A DNA stretch of 64,000 nucleotides, taken from NCBI RefSeq assembly GCF_001434695.1, contig NZ_AZDI01000003.1, forward strand, positions 62,001-126,000, written 5' to 3'. Shown in pieces: positions 63,604 through 64,000 of the stretch. The notes below the pieces were generated by a model. The model saw nothing but the letters and a program-made list of their open reading frames with translations. It ran no database searches and was not told where the DNA came from. A program made the position numbers and the translations under genes. Every line of letters begins with the position of its first letter. Position 1 is the first letter of the stretch. Origin of the DNA: Dellaglioa algida DSM 15638 (GTDB taxonomy: Bacteria > Bacillota > Bacilli > Lactobacillales > Lactobacillaceae).

Positions 63604-64000
63604 ATGACAGTAACTGAAAAATTAACACAGGATGTATATAAAGATGTAGGCGAAAACGTCAATTTTACAATTTTAAACTTAAATCACAAGGATCAAAAAG
63701 CTGAATTAGCAGCCGTTCAAGAATTAGCTGACCGAATTCCAGCAATCATTCGTAGTATGAACGTTCGTTATCCAAAAGCCGATTTAAAGGTCGCTTTCGG
63801 GTTTGGTTCAGACGCTTGGGATTATCTTTTCCCAGATGCCATCAAACCTATGGAACTCATTCGCTTTAAAGAAATTGTAGGTCCAAAATATACAGCAATT
63901 TCAACACCAGGTGATTTATTCTTCCACGTTCGGGCTGGCGAAAGTGCAGTTGTCTACGAAGTTATGGCTCAATTTATGCTTTTCATTAAAGACGCTACAA
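63604..64000 (+). CDS. DyP-type heme peroxidase, 3' truncated by window end
   Basis: The first 132 residues (MTVTEKLTQDVYKDVGENVN) are visible. They show the DyP pattern: FGFGSDAWDYLFP, and GDLFFHVRAGESAVVYEV, the stretch with the conserved GDLFFHIRA. AGGAGG lies at a good distance before the ATG. DyP enzymes use H2O2 to oxidise phenols and dyes. This could consume peroxide made by Lox and GlpO, though heme supply is needed and is not shown. Confidence 0.85.
   Translation, partial: MTVTEKLTQDVYKDVGENVNFTILNLNHKDQKAELAAVQELADRIPAIIRSMNVRYPKADLKVAFGFGSDAWDYLFPDAIKPMELIRFKEIVGPKYTAISTPGDLFFHVRAGESAVVYEVMAQFMLFIKDAT

Overview
The window is a low-GC Firmicutes chromosome segment, almost certainly from a lactic acid bacterium of the Lactobacillaceae. 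The signs are a tyrosine-type T-box, many phosphotransferase (PTS) genes, CcpA-type cre boxes, a LevR/sigma-54 controlled PTS, FMN lactate oxidase, H2O2-forming glycerol-3-phosphate oxidase, class III fructose-1,6-bisphosphatase, type 1A dihydroorotate dehydrogenase and a DyP-type peroxidase. The genus cannot be fixed by reading alone. A meat-type lactobacillus (Latilactobacillus or Dellaglioa-like) is a guess. No rRNA, tRNA, CRISPR array, intact insertion sequence or prophage was seen.

Layout. 1-7300: the end of an MFS exporter, a T-box-controlled NhaC-family transporter, a SulP anion transporter, and a manganese block (usp, mntH, mntR) with two DtxR-type operators. 7300-8535: a gene-poor region with decayed ORFs and a four-copy tandem repeat of about 119 bp behind its own leftward promoter. 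8536-14250: a GNAT/small protein/MerR operon, a secreted DUF915 hydrolase, an unassigned structured RNA of about 200 nt, an ABC-F ATPase and a LepA paralogue. 14400-20920: a TetR regulon of one heterodimeric ABC exporter and one MacB-like exporter, tied together by three copies of a 15-bp palindrome. 21000-25700: a PhoP-box-controlled orphan PstS, a C69 dipeptidase, DUF1836-DegV and a phospholipase-C-like protein. 25800-32600: a beta-glucoside PTS operon with 6-phospho-beta-glucosidase, a frameshifted DUF3284 gene, a -24/-12 promoter and its sigma-54 activator. 32700-40700: a TMEM175-like channel, fbp, a glucose-type IICBA, and a flavoprotein disulfide-reductase homologue lacking the redox cysteine, coupled to an Mga-like regulator. 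40760-41690: a cluster of four apparent small RNA genes with C-rich hairpin loops. 41690-47600: ogt, YitT, iron alcohol dehydrogenase, small membrane proteins and dhaKLM. 47700-58100: fba, two adenine deaminase-family genes with a purine permease, lactate oxidase, pyrD and twin GNAT genes. 58200-64000: glpK-glpO-glpF, a quinone-oxidoreductase-like gene and the start of a DyP peroxidase gene.

How the genes work together. Glycerol and dihydroxyacetone use (GlpF, GlpK, GlpO, DhaKLM) feeds Fba and Fbp. GlpO and lactate oxidase both make H2O2. MntH and the DyP peroxidase may help the cell tolerate it. cre boxes sit at dhaK, glpK, lox, celR, fbp and ptsG, so carbon catabolite control probably coordinates these units.

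The most novel item is the tandem small RNA cluster at 40827-41688. The 119-bp structured repeat array, the structured RNA at 10645-10842, the Ser42 flavoprotein and the adenine deaminase paralogue with altered metal ligands also deserve attention. Promoter, operator and RNA calls are by eye and have not been tested by folding or searching.
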